Positions 43,984-53,319 are shown, numbered from the stretch's first letter. The stretch: DNA of 64,000 bases from Arthrobacter crystallopoietes (GCF_017603825.1 NZ_CP072014.1:3782001-3846000); one strand, 5' to 3'. The notes: a model not told the origin generated them from the letters alone. Program-made: numbers and translations.

Positions 43984-44441
43984 GAACGACGCCGGGGGCT
44001 GACCTCGAGCGGCCGGGAAAACCTCCGCTGCCGCCCGCCACTGTGTGGACGGCTGTGGCCGTCGGCGGATTGCTCGGCACCGAGGCGCGCTACGGCCTGG
44101 GGCTGCTCTTTCCCGAAGACGGCGGTATTCCGTGGACCACACTGGCGATCAATGTCACAGGTAGCCTCCTGCTGGGGATGGTCACAGCCTTCTGGAAGGA
44201 AAGACCGGGCGCTCCGGTCTGGCTCCATGCCGGGCTTGGCCCCGGTCTGTTGGGTTCCTTCACCACGTTTTCGGCCGTCACCATCGCCATCGACCAACTC
44301 GCCGCTGCCGGCCGTCATGATGTTTGGCTGGCGTATCTGGGACTGTCCCCCGTCGCCGGACTCGCCGCGGCCGTGGCCGGTCTGGTGCTCGGCCGAGTGC
44401 TTGCGAGGCGCGCGGCCCGCTCAGGGGACGGACAGCCGTGA
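43980..44441 (+). CDS. crcB: Fluoride channel subunit CrcB/Fluc (first)
   Basis: The 153-residue protein has four membrane segments and the family blocks GTEARYGLGLLF, TLAINVTGSLLLG and the phenylalanine box GLLGSFTTFSAV. Fluc channels export fluoride as dual-topology dimers; when two genes occur together they usually form an inverted heterodimer. The ATG overlaps the mntR stop (ATGA). An extra N-terminal stretch of about 25 polar residues precedes the first membrane segment. No fluoride riboswitch is seen. Confidence 0.92.
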   Translation: MRTTPGADLERPGKPPLPPATVWTAVAVGGLLGTEARYGLGLLFPEDGGIPWTTLAINVTGSLLLGMVTAFWKERPGAPVWLHAGLGPGLLGSFTTFSAVTIAIDQLAAAGRHDVWLAYLGLSPVAGLAAAVAGLVLGRVLARRAARSGDGQP

Positions 44442-44824
44442 CCGCTCTGGGCGCGTTGCTGGTAGGTGTCTTCGGCATGGCGGGGGCGGTGGCCAGGTTC
44501 GCCGCGGATAATCTGTTCAGCCGGGCCGCTGACTCCCGGACCGCGCGGATGGCGTGGCCGTGGTCAACCTTGCTGGTCAATGTAGCCGGTTCGTTCATTA
44601 TCGGGCTGGCCGCTTCAACGGCTGCGCAGAGTTCGTTGGCGGAGCCATGGAGCACGGCGGTAGCGGCGGGACTGGCCGGCGGCCTGACCACGTTCAGCTC
44701 CTGGACGGTTGCCACCGTCAGACTATGGGCAGAACGGCGGCCCGTAGCCGCCGTCGTCAATCTTGCAGCCAATCTGGCGCTGGGTCTGGGAGCGGCCGCG
44801 TTTGGACTGCTGCTGCTCAGATGA
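44438..44824 (+). CDS. crcB: Fluoride channel subunit CrcB/Fluc (second)
   Basis: The 128-residue partner has four membrane segments, FGMAGAVARFAADNLF, TLLVNVAGSFIIG and the phenylalanine box GGLTTFSSWTV. The GTG start overlaps the first crcB stop (GTGA), so the two subunits are made together. Both proteins keep the asparagine of the pore motif, so neither looks inactive. A small hairpin (GTGCTG/CAGCAC) lies a few bases after the stop. Confidence 0.92.
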   Translation: MTALGALLVGVFGMAGAVARFAADNLFSRAADSRTARMAWPWSTLLVNVAGSFIIGLAASTAAQSSLAEPWSTAVAAGLAGGLTTFSSWTVATVRLWAERRPVAAVVNLAANLALGLGAAAFGLLLLR

Positions 44825-44898
44825 GAGTGCTGTCATCAGCACACTGATAATTTGGGTAAGCTCAGGTTTGTCCGTTTCAGGCTAGGGAAAGGCGTTTA

Positions 44899-45997
44899 AT
44901 GGCAACGCTGGGAATTGAGGAAGAGTACCTGCTGCTCAATCCGGCCACGGGACTGCCCGAAGCGGTCGCAGACAAGGTTGCGCAGAACCTGGAGTCCCTG
45001 CAAGTGGCCCGCGGAGACATCCAGCGGGAGCTGCTCAATTGCCAGATCGAGACCGCCACGGCCGTCTGCTCAACACTGACCGAGGCAGAGGAATCGTTGC
45101 TGAACTTCCGCCGCCAGCTGGATACCGCGGCGCGGAAAGCGGGCGTCCGTGCGGCCGCCACTGGCACAGCAGCGCGGATCCACGAAGACTACCCGGAGCT
45201 GACGGACAAGCAGCGCTACCACGACCTCAAAGCAAGCGCCAAAGGGATTGTCGCCGACCAATTCGTCAATGGCCAGCACGTACATGTTTCAGTCCCGGAC
45301 AAGGAGTCGGGCGTGCAGGCCTTGAACCGGATCCGGCCCTGGTTGCCGGTCATCGTGGCGCTGAGCTCGAATTCACCGTTCTGGTTGGACCGCGACAGCG
45401 GGTTCGCCAGCTGGAGGATTGTGCACTACCGCCGTTGGCCCGTCCAAGGCTGCCCCCCCGCTGTTCGCTGATGCTGCGGATTACGAGCGGCGGATCCAGC
45501 GGTTGGTGGAAACCGGAGTTGTGATCGACCGGGGCGTCCTCACCTGGCTGGCGCGCCTCTCCGACCGCTACCCCACGTTGGAAGTGCGCGCGGCCGATGT
45601 GCAACTGGAAGCCCAGGATGCAGTCCTCATCGCCGCGCTGATCCGCGGACTTGTCGTCACGGCCCTCGCCGAAGCAGAGGCCGGTAAGGAGTTCCCCGAC
45701 CTCGACGCCGAACTCCTTGACGCGGCCGTCTGGCAAGCCGGAAGGCAAGGGCTGGCCGATAAGCTGATCGACCCGTTCTCCGGACTTCTCCTGCCCGCAC
45801 GCGATGTGGTCAACCTGCTGGTTCGGCGCATTCGGCCTGCCCTTGAGGAAGCCGGCGACGCTGAGTGGGTGGACGCTTCTCTGGAACGCTTATGGGCCGA
45901 CGGCATCGGTGCCGAACGCCAACGGCGGGTCATGGCAGCTGGCGGAATGCCGGCGCTGATGGATCTCTACGCGGGCTCGCTGACCGCCGAGGCTTGA
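44899..45997 (+). pseudogene. Carboxylate-amine ligase (GCS2/YbdK family), frameshifted
   Basis: Two frames together encode one glutamate-cysteine-ligase-2 family protein of about 365 residues. The first part (44899 onward, TLGIEEEYLLLNP through FWLDRDSGFASWR) stops at 45471, and the rest (PPLFADAADYERRIQRLVE to the end) continues one frame later. The join lies at seven C bases (45453-45459); removing one C restores the frame and the expected sequence. It may be a real inactivating insertion or a sequencing error in the homopolymer. AAAGG lies 6 nt before the ATG. The family makes gamma-glutamyl or similar peptide-like bonds; the substrate is unknown. Confidence 0.88.
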
Positions 45998-45999
45998 GC

Positions 46000-46018
46000 G
46001 CCGCGGGCTATCCGCGGC
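46000..46018. terminator. Hairpin between convergent genes
   Basis: GCCGCGG pairs perfectly with CCGCGGC around a 5-nt loop holding the end of the BTAD-gene stop codon. It sits 3 nt after the end of the frameshifted ligase. No T-run follows. Confidence 0.5.
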
Positions 46019-46757
46019 CACCGCTCCGCCCCAGTTGCTGCTCGCCATCCGACCCTTCCACAAGCGAACTGATCAAGTCCGAAATGATTGGCGAGGGAGC
46101 AACGCCGAATTCCTGGCGCAGCCTGATCCGGAAGGACTGGTAGGCCCGCAGCGCTTCCGCATTGTTTCCCTCTGCCAGGTAGCACTGAAGCAGTAACCGC
46201 TGCGCACTCTCGCGTAGGGGCTCTACGGTCGTCGCTGCGCGCGCCGCTTCCATCGCCGGATCGATTCTGCCCAGCAGCAGAAACTGCTTGGCCAGCCGTT
46301 CAAGCACCGACAGCCGTAGTCGCTGCCACCTCTCCTGCTCGGAGATGACCCAGTCTTCGTACCAGCCCGGCAGCAGTTCGGCATCCTGTACCGCCTCCAG
46401 CAGGCTCTGCTGGAGGCCGGGATTGGCATGTTCCTCCAGACGGGCTGCCTGCGCCCTGAGATCGCGGACGTCAACGCTGACGTGCTCGTCCAAGTCCAGC
46501 GGATCCTGGGTCGACGACAGGAGTTGTGGCAATGTCCGGTTAACCAGGAAAACACTCTCCCGAAGGCTGCCCGCGGCCTGATGCTCGGAGCTGTCCGGCC
46601 ACAGCAATCCGGCCAAAAAAGTACGGGACTGCCTGCCGTACAGCGCCAAGGCCGCAAGAAGGCGCTGCTGGCGCAGAGCCACTTTCACAGGTTGACCCCC
46701 GCGATGCAGTTGCCAGCCCCCCACAAGGCGTAAATCCCAAGGTCGATCGGTAGCCAT
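46008..46757 (-). CDS. BTAD-domain (SARP-like) transcriptional regulator
   Basis: The 249-residue protein has an OmpR-type winged helix (about 1-100, DLRLVGGWQLHRGGQPV and LLWPDSSEHQAAGSLRESVF) and a bacterial transcriptional activation domain of TPR-like helices (about 105-245, ESAQRLLLQCYLAEGNNAEALRAYQSF). SARP proteins often activate secondary-metabolism genes, but no such cluster is near. The ATG at 46757 is chosen; the frame is open 26 codons further upstream. Convergent with the broken ligase. The 357 nt to the next gene hold no recognised feature. Confidence 0.8.
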   Translation of the reverse strand: MATDRPWDLRLVGGWQLHRGGQPVKVALRQQRLLAALALYGRQSRTFLAGLLWPDSSEHQAAGSLRESVFLVNRTLPQLLSSTQDPLDLDEHVSVDVRDLRAQAARLEEHANPGLQQSLLEAVQDAELLPGWYEDWVISEQERWQRLRLSVLERLAKQFLLLGRIDPAMEAARAATTVEPLRESAQRLLLQCYLAEGNNAEALRAYQSFRIRLRQEFGVAPSPIISDLISSLVEGSDGEQQLGRSGGRG

Positions 46758-47114
46758 AGCCGCAGTGATCCCCACAGTACACTCCCCACAGAGCCAGCCG
46801 GACTCTCCGGCCCCGGCTCCCCTCGCGGGCCCCACCGCTTGGAGTCTTCAGGATCGCTAATGCGCGCGGCAGTGTCAATGAATCGGACAAACGGTATCAG
46901 GAAAGCTAAAGGTCCAGGCAAGAAATCAAGACCCAGGGGCTTGTCACTAAATGGAAGCTGTCAGCTCGGAGGCGTCATGGGCTGACGGTCGGCCCATTGA
47001 TGGCGAATGCCCGGTCATGCGGCGACACCGGCGACAAATCGGCCCACTGGCGGGGAAGTAGTATTTCCCGATCAGTTTCGAATCGGCGCTAATGGAGGCG
47101 TTGGCCTATTGTTG

Positions 47115-47492
47115 ATGACGATGATTACGAGACGAGATGCAGCCTTGGCCCTTGATATTCCGCTTGAGATGGCCCGGCGGCACGGCATACCTTCGCGGCT
47201 CAGCGAGGAGGACCTCGCCGAGATTGTGGCTAATCCGCCGCAGTGGCTGCTGCAGTCCCGCGCCAACCGCACAGGCAAGAGGCCTGTCTGGGTTGAATTA
47301 CAGTGCTATGTCTGCGGCTTTTCGGAGGCGGCGCGGCCAAAGAAGTGGTGGCCTGAGTTCACATACGTCATCTGCGAATTCCACGACCCGCAAGAGCTGC
47401 CCGAACTCGGGGCCGGGATGCGCCGAAGCGAATTCGATGGTGTGGGCAGCCGCTTCGTCGGCATAGTCGAGGATCCTGTAGACGGTTCCTGA
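47115..47492 (+). CDS. Conserved-looking Cys/His protein of unknown function
   Basis: The 125-residue protein opens with a helix-turn-helix-like ITRRDAALALDIPLEMARRHGIP and has WLLQSRANRTGKRPVWVEL, a CYVC pair (near 73) and CEFH about 25 residues later; the C-x2-C-x~22-C-x2-H spacing could bind zinc. I do not recognise a named family with confidence. The ATG at 47115 is uncertain: GGAGG lies 16 nt upstream, which would suit a TTG two codons earlier. It is convergent with ssrA. Confidence 0.65.
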   Translation: MTMITRRDAALALDIPLEMARRHGIPSRLSEEDLAEIVANPPQWLLQSRANRTGKRPVWVELQCYVCGFSEAARPKKWWPEFTYVICEFHDPQELPELGAGMRRSEFDGVGSRFVGIVEDPVDGS

Positions 47493-47528
47493 CGCCGTCC
47501 TGATCAGCGGCCAGCATGCTTAAGCGAC

Positions 47529-47563
47529 AAACAGGCCGGAAGCGTTATGCCTCCGGCCTGTTT
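47529..47563. terminator. Terminator of ssrA (bidirectional)
   Basis: AAACAGGCCGGA pairs perfectly over 12 bp with TCCGGCCTGTTT around an 11-nt loop. It begins 5 nt after the tmRNA 3' end on the minus strand and also faces the end of the Cys/His protein gene. Confidence 0.88.
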
Positions 47564-47567
47564 CCGT

Positions 47568-47937
47568 TGGTGGAGATGGGGGGAATTGAACCCCCGTCCG
47601 ATGTTGCGTTGCCAGGACTTCTCCGGGCGCAGTTTGCTTCGGGATTTCTCGGCCCCAGCCATCCTGCAAACAAGTGGCTGACCCGGGCCCAGCCGTCTAA
47701 AAGTCCCGGACACTCCAACGGCGAAAGTGTCCAGCAGTGGCCCTCTAAATGACGCCAGAAACCGGGTCGAGAGCGTACCCGGACTGACGGACTATGCCCG
47801 CTGCTTAGGCAGCGAGAGCGAAGTCGTGCTGTTTAGATTCAGCAGTTATTTTTTTGCAGAGAGCGTTAACGAGATAGCCCTGCATCCTCGGCCCGCTTCC
47901 CCTGGCGCGACTAACATCGTCGAAACCTGTCATCCCC
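47568..47937 (-). ncRNA. ssrA: tmRNA (ssrA)
   Basis: The 370-nt RNA has a tRNA-like end: 5' GGGGATG pairs with 3' CATCTCC followed by A and an encoded CCA, and a TψC arm GGTTCAATTCC near the 3' end. The 5' part GACAGGTTTCGAC is typical. The reading frame resumes most likely at GCT, giving tag AESKQHDFALAA before TAA, close to other actinobacterial tags (for example ADSHQRDYALAA). tmRNA with SmpB, encoded 180 nt away, frees stalled ribosomes and tags the peptides for proteolysis. Confidence 0.95.
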
Positions 47938-47953
47938 ATATTGAATTACCAAA

Positions 47954-47983
47954 CCGGTGGTTCACACCGGACTATCTATTCTA
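47954..47983 (-). promoter_or_regulatory. Putative ssrA promoter and leader hairpin
   Basis: On the minus strand TAGAAT (47983-47978) is a candidate -10 box about 40 nt before the mature tmRNA. A perfect 6-bp hairpin CCGGTG/CACCGG (47970-47954) follows and would be in the precursor 5' leader that is removed. No clear -35 box is seen. Confidence 0.35.
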
Positions 47984-48117
47984 ACCACAACATCCGCGAT
48001 TGTATTCCCCGAGGTCCCTGCTGCTTTATGGCCCTGCGGGCACGGGCTGATTTACGCTCTATGTAGGCATGCCGGCGACTGAAGGTCTCGCTCACCGAGG
48101 TTCCGGATGAACGCTGG

Positions 48118-48594
48118 TCAGGCAGAGCCGCGGTTGCGCTCACGCATGGCACGTAGCGCTTCACGCTTGTCCTGCTGTTCCCGCAGCGTCTGGCGCTTGT
48201 CGTAGTCCTTCTTGCCGCGGGCAATTGCAATTTCCACCTTCGCCCGGCCGTCGTTGAAGTAAAGCTGAAGGGGCACAATCGTGAAGCCGGACTCGCGGAT
48301 CTTGTGTGAGATCTTGTTCAGCTCTTCGCGGTGCAGCAGGAGTTTGCGTCGACGCCGGGCGGAGTGATTGGTCCAACTGCCGTTGAGATACTCCGGAATA
48401 TAGACCGCTTCCAGGTACAGCTCATCATTGTAGAAAACGCAGAATCCATCGACCAGGGAGGCTCTGCCCTCGCGCAGCGATTTGACCTCGGTCCCCATGA
48501 GCGCCATACCGGCCTCATAGGTATCCAGAATGTGATAGTCATGCCGGGCCTTGCGATTGGTGGCCACTACCTTCCGACCACTTTCCCTGGGCAC
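48118..48594 (-). CDS. smpB: SsrA-binding protein SmpB
   Basis: The 158-residue protein binds tmRNA and places it in the empty A site of stalled ribosomes. It has the family start VATNRKARHDYHILDTYEAGMAL, the GTEVKSLREGRASLVDGF block, and a basic C-terminal tail (ARGKKDYDKRQTLREQQDKREALRAMR) that enters the mRNA channel. The start is GTG. It lies next to ssrA and downstream of the ftsE-ftsX-M23 genes, the usual actinobacterial order. Confidence 0.97.
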   Translation of the reverse strand: MPRESGRKVVATNRKARHDYHILDTYEAGMALMGTEVKSLREGRASLVDGFCVFYNDELYLEAVYIPEYLNGSWTNHSARRRRKLLLHREELNKISHKIRESGFTIVPLQLYFNDGRAKVEIAIARGKKDYDKRQTLREQQDKREALRAMRERNRGSA

Positions 48595-48670
48595 GGGGCG
48601 ACTCCTTCAGGTTCAGATCCTCTTGGTTGAAAATATCCAGTATACCGGCGTGGAACAAATCGCTCGCTGG

Positions 48671-50146
48671 CTACAGCAGGCCCATAGGGTTCACCAGCGA
48701 ACCGTTCAGGATGGTTTCAAAGTGCAGATGGCATCCGGTCGAGTTGCCGGTTGTTCCAACGTAACCGATGACCTCCCCTTGGCTGACCCTCTGGCCCACG
48801 GACACGGCGGACCGAGTCAAGTGGAAGTAGTTCGTCGCTAACGCACTGCCGGACACTACCCCATGGCTGATCACTACCATGTTTCCGGCCGCACCGCCCC
48901 ACCCTGACGTCCAAACTTCGCCGCTGGCAGGCGCGCGCACCGGGGTGCCGCAGGCTGACCCATAGTCCAGTCCCGTGTGCATGTAACCGCCGGAACCACC
49001 GAAATCGATTGTGCCGGCAGGTGTAGCCCTCCACCCGTAGCCGGAGGTCACCGGGCCGGACACCGGAGAGGCCAGACCGAACGAGGACGACTCGCTGGGC
49101 GCGGCGGGCGGTGGTTCGACCGTGGGAACAATTTGCGGGACGGGCTGGTTGGCTGCCGCGGCAGCCGCCTTCGCAGCCTTGATCCGCGCTTGCTCCTTCT
49201 CCCAGGCCGCTTGGGCCGCCTTCCGCTCGGCTTCTTCCTTCCTGCGGCGTTCTTCGGCTTCGCGTCGGAGCCTTTCCTGCCGTTCGGCGATATCGGCCTG
49301 CACCTGCTGGTGCTGTTTTTCGACGTCAGCCAACTGCTGCTGGATCTTCGGTTTCTGGGCCTGCAGTTTGTCCGAAAGGGCGGAGGTATCCGCGATCAGG
49401 GTGTCCACCTTCTCCTTCTCAGCTGCGGCCTCATCCCTGGCAGCCTGCTCGGCAGCCAATGCCTCTTCGGCCTGCTGCTTGAGGTCCCGGATTTCTTCCT
49501 CGACCGCCTCGAGGCGGGCCTTCGAGTTCACGTTCGTAGCGTTCTGCTGGGAAAGCTTGTTCAAGGCGGCGTTCTGGCTCCGCAAGGCCTGGTCCGCCAA
49601 ACCGATAGTATCGGCCAGGCCAGAGTCACCCTCCGAGCCGAAGAACAGCGTCAGGTTAGACGGGACCCCACCTTGCTTGTACGCCTGGGTGGCGATCTGC
49701 CCTATGATTTCCCGGGTTTCAGCGAGCTCTTCCTTGTCGTCATCGAGCTGCTTATTAATGTTGTCTTTGGTCTGCAACGCCATGTCCACGCGCTGCGCCA
49801 GGGCGGCGACTTTGTTCGCCGCTTCCTCGACCCGTCCCTGTGCATCTGCCAGTTTCTGCTGGGCCGCGGGCAACTGGCTCTGGTACTCCTTGAGCTGCTT
49901 TACCGTCTCTATGATGTCGGCGTCCAGGAACTCCAGTGAATGCTCAACTTCGGCCATTTCCTGCTCGAGCGCTTCTTTGCGATCGTCCAGTCGATCCGCC
50001 TGTGCCGGACCTGCGGTGCCGAGAGACAATGCCAGGAAGGCGGCCAGCGCGGCGCTGATAATCCCCTGCGGCAGACACGACTTCCTACCCGCGTGTAAAC
50101 GGTTCACTGTCCGGTTCCCCAACCTGTTGTTCTGCTCAGTAGACAT
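48671..50146 (-). CDS. Secreted coiled-coil M23 (LytM) peptidase
   Basis: The 491-residue protein has an N-terminal signal peptide (about 28-50, ISAALAAFLALSLGTAGPAQA), a long coiled coil (about 50-300, Ala/Glu/Lys/Gln heptads), a linker (PQIVPTVEPPPAAP) and a LytM domain with the metal residues in HTGLDYG and HLHFE. It should cut peptidoglycan peptide bridges in the cell wall. Its place directly after ftsX suggests it is the hydrolase controlled by FtsEX, like EnvC or RipC in other bacteria (inference). The catalytic site looks complete. Confidence 0.9.
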   Translation of the reverse strand: MSTEQNNRLGNRTVNRLHAGRKSCLPQGIISAALAAFLALSLGTAGPAQADRLDDRKEALEQEMAEVEHSLEFLDADIIETVKQLKEYQSQLPAAQQKLADAQGRVEEAANKVAALAQRVDMALQTKDNINKQLDDDKEELAETREIIGQIATQAYKQGGVPSNLTLFFGSEGDSGLADTIGLADQALRSQNAALNKLSQQNATNVNSKARLEAVEEEIRDLKQQAEEALAAEQAARDEAAAEKEKVDTLIADTSALSDKLQAQKPKIQQQLADVEKQHQQVQADIAERQERLRREAEERRRKEEAERKAAQAAWEKEQARIKAAKAAAAAANQPVPQIVPTVEPPPAAPSESSSFGLASPVSGPVTSGYGWRATPAGTIDFGGSGGYMHTGLDYGSACGTPVRAPASGEVWTSGWGGAAGNMVVISHGVVSGSALATNYFHLTRSAVSVGQRVSQGEVIGYVGTTGNSTGCHLHFETILNGSLVNPMGLL

Positions 50147-50150
50147 GATT

Positions 50151-51065
50151 CTAGACCTTCAAATAGCGTCGGAGGGTAAGAAGAGAGGAAATTCCTGCCA
50201 GCACGGTTCCGAGCAGGATCAGCGCAGGTGCGATCAGGAGCACCGATCCCTCCGAGATGAAGGCCGTGTCCGGATATTGCTGTGCCAGCCAGTCGCCAAT
50301 AAAGAACCGTGCCACTGCCCACAACGTAACCGAGGCCAGCAGTGCGCCGATGACGGCGGCGATGACGCCTTCCAGCACAAACGGCAACTGGATCACCGCC
50401 TTTGAAGCTCCTACCAGACGCATGATGCCCGTCTCGCGACGTCGGCTGAACGCCGAGAGACGGATGGTCGTCGCGATCAGCAGGATCGCGCAGACAATCA
50501 TGATGGCGGCGATACTGACCGCCACGAGGGAGGCTATATTCATCACGCTGAAGACTCGTTCCAGAATCTCCCGCTGGTCCACAACAACTTCGACGCCGGG
50601 CAACGAGGAGAAGATCTCGTTAATGACCTCGTACTTTTCCGGATCCACGAGGCTGACCCGGAAGGACTCCGGCAGCTGATCCGCGGTTACGGAATCCACA
50701 ATCGGCGAGTTGGCGAACTGGTCGCGGAAGTGTCCCAACGCGTCCTCTTGCGACTCGTACAGGTAGGTGTCCACGTACTGCGCGACAGCAGGCGACTCAA
50801 GCGTGTTTTTGATTTCCGCTCGCTGTTCGTCGGTTACTGGTCCAGAGGCACAGCTTGCAGCCGTCGACGTATCGACGCAGAGGAAAACCGCGACCTGGAC
50901 CTTGTCGTACCAGTAGCCCTTCATCTGGTTGATCTGCAGCTGGAGCATGCCGGCAGCCCCGACGAACGTCAGCGAGATGAAAGTGACCAGGATGACGGAA
51001 ACGACCATGGAAAGGTTCCGGCGCAAACCGGAACCGATTTCACCAAGGATGAATGCGAGTCTCAT
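50151..51065 (-). CDS. ftsX: Cell-division protein FtsX
   Basis: The 304-residue protein has an N-terminal membrane segment (about 22-42), a large extracellular domain (about 45-165, with acidic residues and two Cys at the DTSTAASC region) and three C-terminal membrane segments (about 175-300, [20 protein letters not shown]). With FtsE it transmits a signal across the membrane to cell-wall hydrolases. The gene overlaps ftsE by 4 nt and is followed after 4 nt by the M23 peptidase gene. Confidence 0.95.
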   Translation of the reverse strand: MRLAFILGEIGSGLRRNLSMVVSVILVTFISLTFVGAAGMLQLQINQMKGYWYDKVQVAVFLCVDTSTAASCASGPVTDEQRAEIKNTLESPAVAQYVDTYLYESQEDALGHFRDQFANSPIVDSVTADQLPESFRVSLVDPEKYEVINEIFSSLPGVEVVVDQREILERVFSVMNIASLVAVSIAAIMIVCAILLIATTIRLSAFSRRRETGIMRLVGASKAVIQLPFVLEGVIAAVIGALLASVTLWAVARFFIGDWLAQQYPDTAFISEGSVLLIAPALILLGTVLAGISSLLTLRRYLKV

Positions 51066-51763
51066 TTGTTATCACCCTGGGCGCCAACGTAGATGCCTTC
51101 GGCTTCATCGCGGACCAATACGCCGTCGACCAGTTCGATCACTCGCTTGCGCATGTCGTTCACGATCACGTTGTCGTGCGTCGCCATGACGACGGTGGTG
51201 CCGTTTTGATTGATGCGGTCCAAGACCTTCATGATGCCCATCGAGGTGGTGGGATCAAGGTTTCCGGTCGGCTCGTCGGCCAACAGGATACCCGGCTTGT
51301 TCACGATGGCCCGGGCAATAGCCACGCGCTGCTGTTCGCCGCCGGAGAGCTCATGGGGCATACGGTGGTCCTTGCCTTCCAGGCCGACCGTCTTGAGAAC
51401 TTCGGGAACCGTCTCGCGGATCATGGCCCGGCTCTTGCCGATCACCTGCATGGCGAAGGCAACGTTGCCGGCTACGGTCTTGTTCGGCAATAGCCGGAAA
51501 TCCTGGAAGACAACGCCGATGCCGCGACGCAGCTTGGGCACCCGCCAGCTTGGAATGTTGGCGACGTTCTGGCCGGCCACGTAAACGGAGCCACGGGTAG
51601 CCCGGTCCTCTTTGAGGACCAGCCGGATGAAGGTGGACTTCCCTGATCCCGAAGCTCCGACCAGGAACGCAAAATCCCCGCGGTCCACTTCAAGGCTGAC
51701 CGTGTCCAGAGCGGGTCGTGTGTTCTGGTCGTAAATCTTAGTGACGTTGTCGAATCTAATCAT
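51062..51763 (-). CDS. ftsE: Cell-division ATP-binding protein FtsE
   Basis: The 233-residue ATPase has Walker [11 protein letters not shown] (near residue 36), Q-loop [14 protein letters not shown], signature [14 protein letters not shown], Walker [14 protein letters not shown] and switch His in MATHDNV. FtsE-FtsX is not a transporter but couples ATP use to septal wall hydrolysis. It lies 360 nt from prfB; that interval holds the prfB terminator and no gene I support. Confidence 0.96.
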   Translation of the reverse strand: MIRFDNVTKIYDQNTRPALDTVSLEVDRGDFAFLVGASGSGKSTFIRLVLKEDRATRGSVYVAGQNVANIPSWRVPKLRRGIGVVFQDFRLLPNKTVAGNVAFAMQVIGKSRAMIRETVPEVLKTVGLEGKDHRMPHELSGGEQQRVAIARAIVNKPGILLADEPTGNLDPTTSMGIMKVLDRINQNGTTVVMATHDNVIVNDMRKRVIELVDGVLVRDEAEGIYVGAQGDNK

Positions 51764-51814
51764 GACTACTTCGTGCCCAAATACAGCTGCCGACGGCTCG
51801 GGCCTATGGTTGAA

Positions 51815-51852
51815 GGAAAAATCATCGGCGTACTGACTATATGCAGTACGCC
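51815..51852 (-). terminator. Rho-independent terminator after prfB
   Basis: GGCGTACTG pairs perfectly with CAGTACGCC around an 8-nt loop; on the minus strand GATGATTTTTCC follows. It lies about 270 nt after the prfB stop and just before ftsE. Confidence 0.75.
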
Positions 51853-52123
51853 TTGGGATTTACCTGCAGGCCCCTGGCGGGCGTGTCGTTCAGGCAAGGC
51901 CAGCGACAGGAAGCCGGGGTAGGTGATGCACCCATCCGCGTGGCATTCTTCCTTGTGACAGCAGGCGCGGAATGAACGTCTCTCCGGCAACGGCGCAGGC
52001 GCTTCGTTCCACCACAATTGTATAGTGATTCATGTCACCCTTGGTCCTGGCATTGGCCGGAAAATACCGGTTTCCCCCAGCCTGCGACTGGGATCCGGGC
52101 CGGCTCCGCCGGTACGGTCGGGG

Positions 52124-53239
52124 CTAATCCGCCGCGTTTCGGGTGTTAGCACGCCAGCGGATACCGGCGTCGATAAAGTCATCAATCTCACCGTCGAACA
52201 CGGCGGACGTATTGCCGACTTCGTGTTCGGTGCGCAAGTCTTTGACCATCTGGTACGGATTGAGTACGTAGGAACGCATCTGGTCACCCCAGGATGCCTT
52301 GACGTCCCCAGCGAGGGCCTTCTTCTCCGCGTTTTCTTGCTCTTTTTTCAGCAGCAGCAGCCGGGATTGCAACACGCGGAGCGCGGCGGCGCGGTTCTGG
52401 ATCTGCGATTTCTCGTTCTGCATCGAAACTACGATGCCGGTGGGAAGGTGCGTCAGCCGCACGGCCGAGTCCGTGGTGTTCACAGACTGCCCGCCCGGTC
52501 CGGAGGAACGGAAAACATCGACCTTGATCTCGTTGTCCGGAATCTCAATGGAGTCTGTCTGCTCGATCAGCGGGATCACCTCGACCGCGGCAAAGGACGT
52601 CTGGCGCCGGCCTTGGTTATCGAAAGGACTGATCCGTACCAGGCGGTGGGTACCGGCCTCGACCGATAAGGTACCGAAGGCGTAAGGTGCTTTGACTTCG
52701 AAGGTCGCCGATTTCAGCCCTGCTTCTTCGGCATAGGATGTGTCCAGTACCGTCGTGGGGTACCCGTGGCGCTCCGCCCAGCGCAGGTATAGACGCATGA
52801 GCATTTCCGCGAAATCCGCCGCATCAACGCCACCGGCACCGGCACGTATGGTGACAACAGCTTCCCGCTCGTCGTACTCGCCCGAGAGCAAGGTGACGAC
52901 TTCGAGCTGGGCGAGCGCTTTCTTCAAGGCCTCCAACTCGTTGGCTGCTTCCGCCATCGAGTCGGCGTCGTCCTCGCCCTGGCCCAGCTCAACGAGCACC
53001 TCCAGATCGTCGATCCGTGCCTCGAGTTTTTCGAGCCGTTCGAGATCTGACTGGCGGTGCGAGAGCTTTGACGTGATCTGCTGCGCAGCGGCGGGATCGT
53101 CCCAGAGATCGGGCACGCCGGCCTGCTCGCTCAGCTCTGCGATGTCCTTGCGGATGGTTTCGACATCGGTCACTGCCTCGATGGAGTCATAGGTGGCGCG
53201 CAGGGCGCGGATTTCTGCGGGAAAGTCGATCTCAGCCAT
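52124..53239 (-). CDS. prfB: Peptide chain release factor 2
   Basis: The 371-residue RF2 recognises UGA and UAA stop codons. Visible are the SPF codon-recognition motif ([12 protein letters not shown]) and the catalytic GGQ in [16 protein letters not shown]. The frame is continuous from the ATG, so there is no programmed +1 frameshift at the usual position near codon 25. prfB before ftsE is the common order. It follows the tad genes on the same strand after 80 nt without an obvious terminator. Confidence 0.96.
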   Translation of the reverse strand: MAEIDFPAEIRALRATYDSIEAVTDVETIRKDIAELSEQAGVPDLWDDPAAAQQITSKLSHRQSDLERLEKLEARIDDLEVLVELGQGEDDADSMAEAANELEALKKALAQLEVVTLLSGEYDEREAVVTIRAGAGGVDAADFAEMLMRLYLRWAERHGYPTTVLDTSYAEEAGLKSATFEVKAPYAFGTLSVEAGTHRLVRISPFDNQGRRQTSFAAVEVIPLIEQTDSIEIPDNEIKVDVFRSSGPGGQSVNTTDSAVRLTHLPTGIVVSMQNEKSQIQNRAAALRVLQSRLLLLKKEQENAEKKALAGDVKASWGDQMRSYVLNPYQMVKDLRTEHEVGNTSAVFDGEIDDFIDAGIRWRANTRNAAD

Positions 53240-53319
53240 GGTTCTCCAAGCCTACGCCATGGTGGGAACGCCGATGCGCTTCCCGACGCGTGGCATCCAT
53301 TCAGCGCTGGCACCTGATA

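Noticed and set aside
43900-43985. Fluoride riboswitch before crcB
   Set aside because: The first crcB overlaps the mntR stop, leaving no leader, and no fluoride-aptamer pattern is visible.
53160-53239. Programmed +1 frameshift of prfB
   Set aside because: The prfB frame is open from ATG to stop with no in-frame UGA near codon 25, so no recoding is needed.
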